Below are positions 36,072 through 46,183 of a stretch of 64,000 bases of DNA, piece after piece. Made by a program: the position numbers and the translations under genes. Source of the stretch: Leptolyngbya iicbica LK (lineage in GTDB: Bacteria > Cyanobacteriota > Cyanobacteriia > Phormidesmidales > Phormidesmidaceae); assembly GCF_004212215.1 (NCBI RefSeq), contig NZ_QVFV01000004.1, forward strand, positions 1 through 64,000, written 5' to 3'. The notes under the pieces are model-generated. The model worked only from the letters and a program-made list of their open reading frames with translations, made no database searches and had not been told where the DNA came from. Each line of letters opens with the position of its first letter. Position 1 is the first letter of the stretch.

Positions 36072-37862
36072 TTAACGCTTCACCAGCTTCTTCGACATCT
36101 TCCGCAGGCGAATCGATTCTGGCGTCACTTCCACCATCTCATCAGAGCTGATGTATTCCAAAGCCCGTTCTAGACTCATCTCGACCGGCGTTTGCAACTG
36201 CACGAGTTCATCGCCCGTGGCTGAACGGTGGTTGGTGAGCTGCTTGGTTTTGCAGACGTTCAGTTCCAGGTCTTGGGGACGATTGTTTTCCCCAATGATC
36301 ATGCCTTTGTAGACCTTGGTGCCGGGAGTGATGAAGAAGACGCCGCGATCCTCGGCATTTTTCAGTGCATAGAAGGTTGCTGTTCCTTCTTCAAAGGCGA
36401 TGAGTACACCGTTGCGGCGGGTTTCGAGTTCGCCGCTCATGGGGCGATATTCCAAGAAGCTGTGGTTCATGAGCCCCTCGCCTCGGGAAAGGCGCATAAA
36501 ATCGCCCCGGAAGCCAATCAGGCCGCGAGCGGGGACTACAAACTCCAGCGTCGATCGCCCGGTGCCGGTCACGCGCATATCCTGCATTTCACCGCGCCGC
36601 TGACCCAGCCGCTCCATACAGCCACCGACGGCATCTTCCGGAACATCTAGCACTACCAGCTCATAGGGCTCGCAGGGTTGGCCGTTCATTTCTCGATAAA
36701 TGACCTGGGGCTGCGAGACTTGAAACTCGTAACCTTCGCGGCGCATATTTTCAATCAAAATGCCCAAGTGCAGTTCGCCTCGGCCCGACACGGAGAAGCG
36801 ATCGGGGGAATCGGTGGGTTCGACCCGCAGCGCGACGTTCGTTTCGAGTTCGCGCATGAGGCGATCGCGCAATTGCCGTGAGGTAACGAATTTGCCCTCT
36901 TGTCCTGCAAAGGGGGAGTCATTGACTGCGAAGGTCATGCTCAAGGTGGGCTCGTCAACGCTAATCAACGGCAGGGGTTCCGGTTCATCGGGACAGGCAA
37001 TAGTTTCGCCAATATTGGCATCAGCAAAGCCTGCGATCGCCACAATCTGTCCGGCACTCGCCTCCTCAATTTCGATGCGCTGCAGACCTTCAAAGCCCAG
37101 CAGCTTCGTGATTTTAGACTTGTTGTGCTTGCCCTCGCGATCAATCAAGACAGCCTGTTGACCCATTTGAATGGTGCCGTTGTGGATTTTGCCGATGACG
37201 ATGCGGCCCAGATATTCTGAATAGTCCAGAGTGGTGACTTGCAGTTGGAAGGGCTTGGCCGGGTCGCCCACTGGCGGCGGCACATGATCCAAGATGGCTT
37301 CGAATAACGGCTGCATATCTTTGTCTTCGTCGTCGAGTTCCTTTTTGGCAAACTCGCTGAGGCCAGACGCATACAGATAAGGAAATTCACACTGGTCATC
37401 GTCTGCGCCCAGTTCAATAAAGAGGTCTAACACTTTATTGATGGCGTTATGAGGATCCGCTTGGGGACGGTCGATCTTATTCAGCACGACAATGGGCCGC
37501 AAGCCTTTTTCCAGCGCTTTTTTCAGCACGAACCGCGTTTGGGGCATGGGACCTTCGTTGGCATCCACAATTAGAATGCAGCCGTCGACCATGCCGAGTA
37601 CGCGCTCGACTTCGCCGCCAAAGTCGGCGTGACCAGGGGTATCAACAATATTGATCAGCGTGTCTTGGTAACGAACCGCTGTGTTTTTGGAAAGAATTGT
37701 GATGCCTCGTTCGCGCTCGAGGTCGTTCGAGTCCATCACGCAGTCAGGAATCTCTTCTCCCTCACGGAAAATGCCGGACTGTTTGAGAAGGGCGTCTACC
37801 AGCGTGGTTTTGCCGTGATCAACGTGGGCGATGATAGCAACGTTGCGAATGGGAAGAGTCAT
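36072..37862 (-). CDS. typA: Translational GTPase TypA/BipA
   Basis: A 596-residue ribosome-associated GTPase with stress roles in translation and ribosome assembly. G1 is AHVDHGKTT (about residue 13-20), the effector region has [16 protein letters not shown]3 is [15 protein letters not shown] and G4 is NKIDRP. Domains II, III and the TypA-specific C-terminal domain ([15 protein letters not shown]) are all present, and the length is normal. The gene stands alone and ends at the hairpin at 36009-36037. The leader is about 260 bp to the divergent RimB-like gene. Confidence 0.97.
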   Translation of the reverse strand: MTLPIRNVAIIAHVDHGKTTLVDALLKQSGIFREGEEIPDCVMDSNDLERERGITILSKNTAVRYQDTLINIVDTPGHADFGGEVERVLGMVDGCILIVDANEGPMPQTRFVLKKALEKGLRPIVVLNKIDRPQADPHNAINKVLDLFIELGADDDQCEFPYLYASGLSEFAKKELDDEDKDMQPLFEAILDHVPPPVGDPAKPFQLQVTTLDYSEYLGRIVIGKIHNGTIQMGQQAVLIDREGKHNKSKITKLLGFEGLQRIEIEEASAGQIVAIAGFADANIGETIACPDEPEPLPLISVDEPTLSMTFAVNDSPFAGQEGKFVTSRQLRDRLMRELETNVALRVEPTDSPDRFSVSGRGELHLGILIENMRREGYEFQVSQPQVIYREMNGQPCEPYELVVLDVPEDAVGGCMERLGQRRGEMQDMRVTGTGRSTLEFVVPARGLIGFRGDFMRLSRGEGLMNHSFLEYRPMSGELETRRNGVLIAFEEGTATFYALKNAEDRGVFFITPGTKVYKGMIIGENNRPQDLELNVCKTKQLTNHRSATGDELVQLQTPVEMSLERALEYISSDEMVEVTPESIRLRKMSKKLVKR

Positions 37863-38121
37863 GATTTCTGGGAAATCCTGTGATGTGTAGAAAAGTGCGA
37901 TCGCGTAACGGAGTGTCCTTTAACAAAGGTCAATCTTAACAATTGTAACGTACGCTTCAACCCGCTGGTAATTCTAAGTTTTGTAGCTTTCAGAGAAAAA
38001 CGAGAGTCTGGCATGGGAAAGGTCAGCGATCGCTAATACATTTCCTGTCAATTTTGTAATTGGATGATGGTGGATGACGTCCCATGAGTAGGATGGGACA
38101 GGGCAAAAGCCCGTATTCGCA

Positions 38122-38634
38122 ATGAACAGAACGGCCACCGTGAGAGAATCACCAGCACATGACTTAGCCACGATTGGGTGGCGTGAATGGGCGACCTTGC
38201 CACAGTTAGGGATCAATCGAATTAAGGTCAAGGTGGATACCGGGGCCAGAACGTCAGCGCTCCATGCCTTTGACCTGGAGTACGTAGAAGCACCAGCAGG
38301 GACGATGGTGCGGTTCAAAATTCATCCGTTGCAGCGGGAGACGAGTCTGACGGTGGCGGCGATCGCCCCGCTGCTGGAAATGCGGCACATCCGTAATTCT
38401 GGCGGTCAGGCCCAAGAACGCCCCGTGATTAAAACTCAGATTTCGTTGGGAGAGCAGCCTTGGGACATTGAACTTACCCTCACTAATCGCGATGTGATGG
38501 GATTTCGCATGTTGCTAGGTCGCGAAGCCGTGCGTCGTCGCTTTTTAGTGGATCCTGGAGGCTCATACCTGATGAGCCAATTTAGCCGCAAAGCTACCCC
38601 TGCCGATGAGATTGACGAACCAGATTTGCCATGA
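38122..38634 (+). CDS. RimB-like ATP-dependent zinc protease family protein
   Basis: A 170-residue protein with a pepsin-like single-lobe fold related to retropepsins. The active-site motif is [13 protein letters not shown] (D-T-G-A), and there is a second half with [18 protein letters not shown]. Such proteins (formerly DUF785, RimB in pseudomonads) occur next to RimK and trim or control glutamate tails added by RimK. The 3' end overlaps the rimK start (ATGA at 38631-38634), so the two are translationally coupled. No signal peptide; cytoplasmic. Confidence 0.85.
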   Translation: MNRTATVRESPAHDLATIGWREWATLPQLGINRIKVKVDTGARTSALHAFDLEYVEAPAGTMVRFKIHPLQRETSLTVAAIAPLLEMRHIRNSGGQAQERPVIKTQISLGEQPWDIELTLTNRDVMGFRMLLGREAVRRRFLVDPGGSYLMSQFSRKATPADEIDEPDLP

Positions 38635-39530
38635 AAATTATCATTTTGTCCCGTGACAGTACGCTTTATTCCACCCGTCGATTAAAGGAAGCAGGAGAGG
38701 CGTTAGGCCATGAAATGCGGGTGATCGACCACATGCGGTGTTACATGGATATTACTTCCCACGATCCGAAGGTGCTTTATCAAGGCACTCCGATCACCGA
38801 TGTCGATGCGATCATTCCGCGCATTGGGGCCTCCAATACGTTTTATGGCGCTGCCGTGGTGCGGCAGTTTGAAATTATGGGGGTATTTACGCCCAACTCT
38901 TCGCAGGCGATCACGCGATCGCGAGACAAGCTCAGCAGCTTGCAATTGTTGGCACGGCGAGGTATTGGCCTCCCGGTCACTGGCTTTGCCCATTCCACTC
39001 AAGACATTGACGGGCTGATCGATCTGGTGGGCGGTGCCCCCCTTGTGATCAAACTTTTGGAAGGTACCCAGGGCATCGGTGTCGTGCTGGCAGAAACCTA
39101 CCAAGCCGCTAAGTCGGTGATCGAGGCCTTTCGGGGCCTGGACGCCAACATCTTGGTGCAGGAATACATCAAGGAAGCGAAAGGGGCCGATATTCGCTGC
39201 TTTGTCGTGGGTGACAAAGTGATCGCGTCCATGAAGCGTCAAGGAGCGGCTGGAGAGTTTCGCTCAAACTTGCATCGGGGCGGCTCTGCCTCTAAGGCTA
39301 AGCTCACTCCCGAAGAACGGAGCACTGCCGTGCGGGCCGCTAAGGCGATGGGACTGAGAATTGCCGGGGTTGATCTACTCCGGTCTAACCACGGCCCAGT
39401 GGTGATGGAAGTTAACTCCTCACCGGGGTTAGAGGGCATTGAAAAATATACCAATATTGACGTCGGCACCAAGATCATCAACTTCATTGAGAAAAGTTTG
39501 CAGGCTCGCGCAGCTCAAGATGGCAAATGA
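38631..39530 (+). CDS. rimK: RimK family alpha-L-glutamate ligase
   Basis: A 299-residue ATP-grasp ligase, close in length and sequence to the enterobacterial enzyme that adds glutamates to ribosomal protein S6 and also makes poly-alpha-glutamate. Motifs: [26 protein letters not shown] (start of ATP-grasp), [17 protein letters not shown] (glycine-rich ATP loop), [22 protein letters not shown], and [15 protein letters not shown] with the magnesium-binding Glu and Asn. It forms a two-gene operon with the RimB-like protease; their adjacency supports a cycle of glutamylation and removal. Substrate in cyanobacteria is not known for sure. Confidence 0.95.
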   Translation: MKIIILSRDSTLYSTRRLKEAGEALGHEMRVIDHMRCYMDITSHDPKVLYQGTPITDVDAIIPRIGASNTFYGAAVVRQFEIMGVFTPNSSQAITRSRDKLSSLQLLARRGIGLPVTGFAHSTQDIDGLIDLVGGAPLVIKLLEGTQGIGVVLAETYQAAKSVIEAFRGLDANILVQEYIKEAKGADIRCFVVGDKVIASMKRQGAAGEFRSNLHRGGSASKAKLTPEERSTAVRAAKAMGLRIAGVDLLRSNHGPVVMEVNSSPGLEGIEKYTNIDVGTKIINFIEKSLQARAAQDGK

Positions 39531-40260
39531 TTGGGGTGAGATTTAGCTAAGGGTTAGAAGAACGCATGGTCACCTTGGCATCGGTGACATCTTCATTCAT
39601 CTCTATAAATCGCGATCGCTCGTTGCGATGGACTGTAAATCCCCAGTCCACGCGATCGCGTATCTCCGTCCCAGCCATCAGTAGCGCCACACACGATTGG
39701 TTGATTGGCCGCAACTTTGTGCTGCGCCAAATACTTGGCAGTCAGTGGTGTACACACCCAAACTTAAGATTAGTTAAAGTATTCTCGATTCCAAACACTT
39801 CAAAAGTCTAAGACCTGTAAACTCCTGCTTAAGAAAGAGCGATAAATATTTACGATGCATCTGTAAAAAAGCTGAAAGATTAACACTGCAATAGTCTTGA
39901 TTTGATGAGTGGGTTGGAGCGAGCAGTCGCAGATATTTACTATTGACGCTACGCTGAGATAGTTAGCGATGATGAGTTCCGCTAGCTAACAGTATCAACT
40001 CAGACTGATAGCATTAGTTAGGCTGAGCGTAAATGCAAATTCATTCAATTTGAGTATTAAATAGATGTTAATCCCGCAATCTTAACCTCAACAAAATTAT
40101 TGGCGATATAAAAAAATAAAAGCACTTATGCGCTATGGATGTAGTGTGAAAGCTTAAAAAAAGGAATTATTTACGCTATTGAGGACTTCATATCAACCAC
40201 AATCAAGGTGGCTAACTTGGGTGGTGACTCAATTAATGCATCTGTGAGTTCAATGCATCT
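39531..40260. other. AT-rich gene-poor stretch with a tandem repeat at its end
   Basis: About 730 bp. The 5' part holds two HIP1-like sites around a GGACTG/CAGTCC hairpin (near 39630-39650). From about 39780 to 40200 the sequence is clearly more AT-rich than its surroundings, and no gene, tRNA or terminator was found. A 15-bp direct repeat begins at 40235. This could be a large regulatory leader or a remnant of transferred DNA. Confidence 0.4.
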
Positions 40261-40266
40261 GTGAGT
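40235..40266. repeat. 15-bp tandem direct repeat before the pseudo-receiver gene
   Basis: AATGCATCTGTGAGT occurs twice (40235-40249 and 40252-40266), with a period of 17 bp. It could be a paired binding site for a response regulator, or a slippage duplication. The second copy includes a possible GTG start at 40261. Confidence 0.85.
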
Positions 40267-40320
40267 CTCGTTTATGCCTGGCTACCTTGCCGCTGGAAAA
40301 TTCCAACAGATGGTCTATTC

Positions 40321-40707
40321 ATGAAACTTCTTGAAGATTACGTTCTTGTTCTAGACGAACAGGAAAATCAACCTCCCAGGGCAGAGTTGTCTGGCCTTGC
40401 TGACCACTGTGCTTTTGTGACGGCTAACTCGGCAGAACACGCTGTTGAGCAAGCTCAACAGAAAAATCCGTGTTTGGTCATTTTGGTGGGTGAAAATCAG
40501 AGTTGGTTTGAGCGTCAGGTAAGGATTTTACGCCAGGCGAGGCAAACTCCGCCGATGACGATTGTTGCCCTCACTGAATCCGGTTCTCCACGCTGGCAGA
40601 AGGATGACTGCGCTCTCGATTTGGATGGTTTTCTGGTCCAACCATTAACCGACGATATTCTGGTTTCGCTGCTACAGTCTGCTGTGATCAAGCAGTCTTA
40701 TCAATAA
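40321..40707 (+). CDS. Degenerate response-regulator receiver-like protein
   Basis: About 128 residues from the ATG at 40321; a GTG at 40261 would add 20 residues. The alternating strands and helices match a CheY fold: YVLVLDE, the segment CLVILVGENQSW where the phospho-accepting Asp is expected (V-G-E instead of D-x-x-MP), IVALTESG with the conserved Thr, and DGFLVQPLTDDIL where Gln replaces the invariant Lys. Because both Asp and Lys are absent, phosphorylation is unlikely. No output domain is present. Function may be protein binding in a signalling chain. Surrounding DNA is AT-rich and repeat-containing. Confidence 0.65.
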   Translation: MKLLEDYVLVLDEQENQPPRAELSGLADHCAFVTANSAEHAVEQAQQKNPCLVILVGENQSWFERQVRILRQARQTPPMTIVALTESGSPRWQKDDCALDLDGFLVQPLTDDILVSLLQSAVIKQSYQ

Positions 40708-41137
40708 TCCAATTTGGTTGCGGACTTCACACCTATTGGTAGTGATGTGAGGGGGCATCTCAGAGTTGTAAGGCTTCAATTGCCGTGGGGCAGGAACTTG
40801 TGGAGGCATGAAACCCGCAAGATGACATCGAGGTTAAGAAGAGCCAGGCTTTGACAGTGGGGTGCTTGCTAGGCACGAGGCCAGCGCTGGATGGTTGTTG
40901 CGATGAGCTAGAGCGCTTCAAGTTATTATCAAGGTAAAGGTGCATAGAACTCGATTTAATAAAAGTTCCATGAAAGTTGTGCCAGTGTTACGAAATGGTC
41001 AGTTAAATCGAAATACTTAAGGTAAGTTTCATGTTTAGCGGCTGTCATGAACGTGACTATTTACGTTATCCAGCGGCTTTTTGGTTTCTAGCATCACATT
41101 GGGGTTTCGTCTGCGCGTTAGCTGTCACATTAATTTA
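40708..41137. other. Intergenic region
   Basis: About 430 bp that holds no recognisable gene, hairpin terminator or repeat. Several short open frames have no protein-like character. Confidence 0.4.
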
Positions 41138-41458
41138 GTGTGCGAGGTTACACCTTTGCTACCTAGAGTTGTTACTGAAAGTCAAGTGCAGCCATTCAAG
41201 TTTTGGTTTAATGACAGCTTGCAAGATGGTGTGCATTTTCAAAATGAACTTTACTATCGGCTGCGGCAAACGCCTATTACGGAGCGCAGTCGTTTATATC
41301 ACCTAGCCTGTAAGTTGGTGCAGCATGGTGCCGATGTATTCGTGACCGCATCGGATGACGAGTGTAGTCTCTGGGCTAATTTGCGGAACCAGAAGATTTT
41401 TGCCAGCAGCGTGTCTGACAAGTTGTCCTTGCCGACAGCGGAAGGACTAATGGGCTGA
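41138..41458 (+). CDS. Small protein of unknown function
   Basis: About 106 residues if started at the GTG at 41138; the frame opens at 41081, but residues before VCEVTPLLPRV look hydrophobic and unlikely. Content is otherwise protein-like (FWFNDSLQDGVHFQNELYYRLRQTPITERSRLYHLACKLVQHGADVFVTASDDECSLWANLRNQ), with a well-formed helix and no signal peptide. No family was recognised. Neighbours: pseudo-receiver gene 430 bp upstream. Confidence 0.55.
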   Translation: MCEVTPLLPRVVTESQVQPFKFWFNDSLQDGVHFQNELYYRLRQTPITERSRLYHLACKLVQHGADVFVTASDDECSLWANLRNQKIFASSVSDKLSLPTAEGLMG

Positions 41459-41685
41459 GTGGCTGGGGCGGCAGTTGGATGACTCGACTCAATGGATATC
41501 TATATGAGTAGTCCGGCTCATTGTCCTATGACCGACCAAAACCATCACAGTCACTTATGTGGCTGTGATGGCTGGTGATGTGGCTAAGTGAACTGAGGTG
41601 CGATCGCGGTTAAGCTGCCCTGGCGAGGCGCGCCGCTGGTTGCATGGAGATCGCGCCTCAAACGCCCTCACAGTGAGTGGATTGA

Positions 41686-42993
41686 TTACTCGCTGGGCCA
41701 ACTGGCTTCAATGTCAGCTAGCACGCTCTCGACGTCCTCACCCCCAACATAATCCACAATGCCGCTCCAAAAGGTGCCTGTGCCCACGACACCAGGCATC
41801 ATGTCCGACCCGTCGAAACGGACGATTTCGGCATCTGCCAGAATCTGTGCTTGCTGTTGCGTCACCTCATCCGGATAGACCTCTAAACCCACATTATTGT
41901 GTGGGGAGATAAAGCCACCCAAGCCAGCCCAGACTTCGTGCGCTTCGGGGGTTGTGAGATATTCCATTAAAGCTTGGGCTTCAGGAGTGTCGTTAAACAT
42001 GGCAAAGACATCTCCTGCAACCAGCACCGGCGTGCCAAATTCGGGATCAATGCCGGGGAGGGGAAATACTGCGATGTTTTCGCCCAGGACGGCCTCTTCA
42101 GGCAAAAAGCTAGCAATAAAATTAGCTTGTCGATGCATAAAGCAGCGAGGCTCATCGCCAAATAACCCTTGAATGGAGTCACCAAAGGGCGTGCTGATGG
42201 CTCCTACCGTGCCTCCAGAAATGTAGTCTGGGTTGAGCACAATCTCACCAAACTCTGTGAATGCAGTCGTGACCGGGTCGGCATTAAAGGGAATTTCGTG
42301 GGTGATCCATTGGTCATAGACCTCAGGGCCAGCGGTCCGCAGCATGATGTCTTCTACCCAGTCAGTGCCAACCCAGCCGGTGGCATCGCCACTCTCCATC
42401 CCAAGGCACCAGGGTGTGTTGCCATCGGCCACGATTTGATCGCTGAGAGCAATCATTTCATCCCAGGTGGTGGGAATGGTGTAACCTGCGGCTTCAAACG
42501 CTTGGGGGTTGTACCAAACGAGACTTTTCACCGAGGCCCGAAACCAGACGCCGTAAACGTCGCCATCGACGGAACCGAGGGTAATCCAGTCAGCGGGGTA
42601 GGCCGCTTCGAGGTCGCCCATTTCCATAAATGAAGTGATGGGAATGAGCTGTCCCGATTGGGCAAAATCCGCCATCAATCCGGGTTGGGGAAACATGGCA
42701 ATGTCCGGCGCATCACCGGATTCGACCCGCACGGGCAGCAAGGTAGCAAAGGCGTCAGTGCCTTCGTAAACCACATCGATGCCAGTTGCCTCTTCGAAGG
42801 GGGCAAAGGCAGCTTCTAATTTTTCTTGTTGCTCACCAACGACGACCCCAAGCACCGTGACTGTGCCTGCACCACTATCTCCAGTCCCGTCTGTGTTAGC
42901 TGCTTGATCGCCGCCGCAGGCGGATAAAAAGGACAGACTGAGCCCGATCGCTAATCCTGGGCTGAGATACTGCCTGAGTATTATGCGCTTCAT
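41686..42993 (-). CDS. Orphan carbohydrate ABC transporter substrate-binding lipoprotein
   Basis: A 435-residue extracytoplasmic solute-binding protein, family 1. The signal peptide ends in a lipobox (LSLSFLSACGG, Cys26), so it is lipid-anchored on the outer face of the inner membrane. The bilobed periplasmic fold is indicated by VTVLGVVVGEQQEKLEAAFAPFEEATGIDV, GDAPDIAMFPQPGLM, WYNPQAFEAAGY and FSSTW-like motifs. The overall pattern resembles alpha-glucoside/glucosylglycerol-binding proteins (AglE or GgtB type), compatible-solute uptake in salt-adapted cyanobacteria. No permease or ATPase gene lies next to it, so it depends on genes elsewhere. The exact ligand is inferred from family only. 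Confidence 0.85.
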   Translation of the reverse strand: MKRIILRQYLSPGLAIGLSLSFLSACGGDQAANTDGTGDSGAGTVTVLGVVVGEQQEKLEAAFAPFEEATGIDVVYEGTDAFATLLPVRVESGDAPDIAMFPQPGLMADFAQSGQLIPITSFMEMGDLEAAYPADWITLGSVDGDVYGVWFRASVKSLVWYNPQAFEAAGYTIPTTWDEMIALSDQIVADGNTPWCLGMESGDATGWVGTDWVEDIMLRTAGPEVYDQWITHEIPFNADPVTTAFTEFGEIVLNPDYISGGTVGAISTPFGDSIQGLFGDEPRCFMHRQANFIASFLPEEAVLGENIAVFPLPGIDPEFGTPVLVAGDVFAMFNDTPEAQALMEYLTTPEAHEVWAGLGGFISPHNNVGLEVYPDEVTQQQAQILADAEIVRFDGSDMMPGVVGTGTFWSGIVDYVGGEDVESVLADIEASWPSE

Positions 42994-43102
42994 TGTCCTA
43001 AAGGTTGATTTAGCATGGTTTTAATGCTTTCCACCATAGGACTTGATGGGATTTAGGGCAAAGCTTCCTGTAAGGTTTGCTACGAAGATTTGTCCAATTT
43101 TT

Positions 43103-45040
43103 TTAAATATCGAGATCTTCGAGGTCGAGTTTGGGGCCGTAAGTTTCGATGAACTCGCGGCGGGGAGCCACGCGATCGCCCATCAACACCGTAAAGATGC
43201 GATCGGCTTCGGCGGCGTCTTCAATTTCAACTTTCTTCAGGGTGCGGCTTTCAGGATTCATCGTGGTATCCCACAGCTGCTGAGGCATCATTTCACCCAA
43301 GCCCTTAAAGCGCTGGATGCCGTAGTTGGCATTTTCGGGGAAGCCTCTGAGAATCTCATCACGCTCGCGATCGCTATAGCAGTACCAGTGATTGCGGCCC
43401 CGCTCAATTTTGTAGAGCGGCGGACAGGCAATGTAGACAAAGCCCTGATCAATCAAGGCGCGCTGATAGCGATAAAAGAAGGTGAGCAGTAGCGTCCGAA
43501 TATGGGCGCCATCGACGTCGGCGTCAGTCATAAGGCAAATGCGGTGATAGCGCAGTTGCGATTCGTCAAATTCTTCGCCTTTGATGCCTAATCCCAAAGC
43601 CGTAATCAATGCCTGAATTTCAGTGTTCTTGTAGATCCGGGCGTCGTCGGTTTTCTCAATGTTGAGAATCTTGCCTCGCAGCGGCAGGATGGCCTGGAAG
43701 CGGCGATCGCGGCCTTGCTTGGCACTACCGCCGGCTGAGTCTCCTTCCACAATGAAGATTTCGGACTCGCCGGGATCACGGCTGCTGCAGTCCGCTAGCT
43801 TACCCGGAAGGGTGGAGGACTCTAGCACCGACTTGCGGCGCACCAGTTCTCGTGCTCGTTTAGCTGCTTCTGCGGCGTTAAAGGCTTGAATGGCCTTATC
43901 CAAAATGGTGTCGACGACGCTGGGGTGAAAGTCCAAATACTCCGTCAACGTTTCGCCGACCAATGTATCAACGATGCCTCGGACTTCCGTGTTGCCCAGC
44001 TTGGTCTTGGTCTGGCCTTCAAACTCTGGTTCGGGTACCTTAACGGAAATGACTGCTGTCAAGCCTTCGCGAATGTTTTCACCGCTGAGGTTAGACTCGT
44101 TTTCTTTACGCTTGTTACGCTTGCGCGCAAAGGTATTGAGTGTGCGGGTGAGAACAGTCTTCAAACCTTCCAGGTGGGTGCCACCATCGACGGTGCGGAT
44201 GTTGTTGGCGAAGCCCAGTAGGTTATCGGAATAGGCATCGATGCACCATTGCAGGGCGACTTCGACCTGCACGCCATCGCGTTCGCCTTCCACATAGACA
44301 ATTTCTTCGTGGACGGGCTGTTTGTCGTTATTGATGTACTGAACATACTCTTTGATGCCGCCTTCGTAGTGATAGCGCGACACCTTCGGCTGATCAGACT
44401 TCAACAATTCCAGACGGTTATCGGTAAAAGTGATATTGACACCGCCATTAAGGTACGCCAGTTCGCGCAACCGCCCTGCCAGGGTATCGTAATCAAACTC
44501 AATGCCCGTGGTGAAAATCATGGTGTCGGGCAGAAAAGAAATGGCGGTGCCGGTGCGATCGCTGCCGCTATCACTCACCCGCAAGTCACCAATGGGAAGA
44601 CCACGCTCAAACCGCTGGATGTGTTGCTTACGGTTGCGCCAGACAGTGACCTCCACCCATTCCGATAGGGCATTGACTACGGAAACGCCGACGCCGTGCA
44701 GACCGCCAGAGACTTTATAGCCGCCCCCGCCAAACTTCCCGCCGGCGTGGAGCACGGTCAAAACGGTTTCCAGGGCTGATTTTCCCGTTTGCGGATGGAT
44801 ATCGGTAGGGATGCCGCGGCCATCATCGACAATAGTTGCTGAGCCATCGGCATTGAGCACCACTTCGATTTGAGAGCAATATCCGGCCAGGGCTTCATCG
44901 ACAGAATTATCCACCACCTCGTACACTAGGTGATGCAACCCACGCGGGCCGGTGCTGCCGATGTACATTCCAGGTCGTTTACGAACCGGCTCCAGCCCTT
45001 CTAGTACCTGAATCTGCTCAGCACCATAGTTGCTCGCCAT
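43103..45040 (-). CDS. gyrB: DNA gyrase subunit B
   Basis: A 645-residue type IIA topoisomerase subunit. The GHKL ATPase domain includes [25 protein letters not shown] and [13 protein letters not shown]. The transducer segment follows, and the TOPRIM domain is intact: [37 protein letters not shown] and [22 protein letters not shown]. The C-terminal part contains [15 protein letters not shown]. The length is typical for the short GyrB without proteobacterial insertion. Start: [16 protein letters not shown]. It is upstream of miaA, divergent by 192 bp, and gyrA is not in the window. Confidence 0.98.
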   Translation of the reverse strand: MASNYGAEQIQVLEGLEPVRKRPGMYIGSTGPRGLHHLVYEVVDNSVDEALAGYCSQIEVVLNADGSATIVDDGRGIPTDIHPQTGKSALETVLTVLHAGGKFGGGGYKVSGGLHGVGVSVVNALSEWVEVTVWRNRKQHIQRFERGLPIGDLRVSDSGSDRTGTAISFLPDTMIFTTGIEFDYDTLAGRLRELAYLNGGVNITFTDNRLELLKSDQPKVSRYHYEGGIKEYVQYINNDKQPVHEEIVYVEGERDGVQVEVALQWCIDAYSDNLLGFANNIRTVDGGTHLEGLKTVLTRTLNTFARKRNKRKENESNLSGENIREGLTAVISVKVPEPEFEGQTKTKLGNTEVRGIVDTLVGETLTEYLDFHPSVVDTILDKAIQAFNAAEAAKRARELVRRKSVLESSTLPGKLADCSSRDPGESEIFIVEGDSAGGSAKQGRDRRFQAILPLRGKILNIEKTDDARIYKNTEIQALITALGLGIKGEEFDESQLRYHRICLMTDADVDGAHIRTLLLTFFYRYQRALIDQGFVYIACPPLYKIERGRNHWYCYSDRERDEILRGFPENANYGIQRFKGLGEMMPQQLWDTTMNPESRTLKKVEIEDAAEADRIFTVLMGDRVAPRREFIETYGPKLDLEDLDI

Positions 45041-45232
45041 AAATTAATTGCTCCCAAAAAGACGCCTCAGCGCCTTTAACCATTGTTTGAGTCAAAATAC
45101 CCTAAAATTCTACCACAAACGCTCCAATGCAGTGCATAGGGTGCTTTCTGGGGATGCTTGAAACTAGGGTGTTATTCCCAAGCTCTATCCCTGTCGATGG
45201 AAGTCGTAGAGTACGCATGATCTACGCTACAT

Positions 45233-46183
45233 ATGGATGATATGCTGCCGCGTTGTCTATTAGCGATCGCTGGGCCGACGGCAACGGGTAAAACCGGTTT
45301 ATCGTTAGCGCTGGCAGAGCGGTTGTCGATCGCTATTTTGAGTGCTGATTCGCGGTTGGTTTATCGCGAGTTAGATATTGGCACTGCCAAGCCGAGCCAG
45401 ACGGAGCGATCGCAAGCGCCCCATTATTTGATTGATATTCGCGAGCCGACGGAGACGATGACCGTCGCGGAATATCAACGCTCGGCGCAAACGTTAATCC
45501 AGCAACTGCACCTCGAACAAGAGCGGGTGCCTTGTTTGGTGGGCGGCACTGGACTGTATATTTCATCGGTGGTGGATGGTTTGCAGATTCCCCCGGTGGC
45601 ACCGCAGCCGGAGTTGCGATCGCAGCTCCAACGATTGGGACAGCCTCAGTGTTACAGCATGTTGCAGCAAGTTGATCCGGTAGCAAGCGATCGCATTCAC
45701 GCCAACGATGCTGTCCGTACCATCCGCGCTTTAGAGGTGGCTTACGTGACGGGGCGACCGCTATCGGCTCAGCAAGGCCAGCATCCGCCCGACTACCCCA
45801 TCTTATATATCGGGCTTGATTGTGAGATCGAGGCACTGGCGGCGCGGATTCGACGACGGACAGCGCAGATGATTGAGCAGGGTTTAGTGGCCGAAGTCGA
45901 GCAGCTGTGCCAGCGATATGGCAAAGATTTACCCCTTCTGCAAACTCTGGGCTATGCAGAGATTTTGGGGTATCTGGCGGGCAATTATTCACTACCAGCG
46001 GCCGAGGAATTGATTGTCAAAAATACCCGTCAGTTTGCCAAACGCCAGCGTACCTGGTTTCGTAAGCAGGCGATCGCCTGGTTTGATGCCGACTCAGTTG
46101 ATCTACTAGAGGATGTCTGGCAGACCATCAAAACGTTCTGGGCGCAAGTCAACCAGGCAAAAACGTCTGCACCGAAGCCCTAG
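45233..46183 (+). CDS. miaA: tRNA dimethylallyltransferase
   Basis: A 316-residue enzyme that adds dimethylallyl to A37 of tRNAs reading codons that start with U. The P-loop is AIAGPTATGKTGLS (N-terminus), then ILSADSRLVYRELDIGTAKPS, VLTGGTGLYISS-like VGGTGLYISSVVDGL, RIHANDAVRTIRALEV, and C-terminal KNTRQFAKRQRTWFRKQ, all typical of MiaA. The stop codon (TAG at 46181-46183) overlaps the stop of ccmO on the opposite strand (palindromic CTAG at 46180-46183). Length is normal. Start is the first Met, MDDMLPRCLL. Confidence 0.95.
   Translation: MDDMLPRCLLAIAGPTATGKTGLSLALAERLSIAILSADSRLVYRELDIGTAKPSQTERSQAPHYLIDIREPTETMTVAEYQRSAQTLIQQLHLEQERVPCLVGGTGLYISSVVDGLQIPPVAPQPELRSQLQRLGQPQCYSMLQQVDPVASDRIHANDAVRTIRALEVAYVTGRPLSAQQGQHPPDYPILYIGLDCEIEALAARIRRRTAQMIEQGLVAEVEQLCQRYGKDLPLLQTLGYAEILGYLAGNYSLPAAEELIVKNTRQFAKRQRTWFRKQAIAWFDADSVDLLEDVWQTIKTFWAQVNQAKTSAPKP

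Noticed and set aside
39620-39660. tRNA-like anticodon arm (GGACTGTAAATCC)
   Set aside because: No acceptor stem, D-arm or T-arm with GTTCRAATC is found nearby; the match is part of a GGACTG/CAGTCC hairpin between HIP1 sites.
39566-39811. 81-codon plus-strand open frame after rimK
   Set aside because: It is Ser/Arg-rich, crosses the hairpin and two HIP1 sites and shows no family character.
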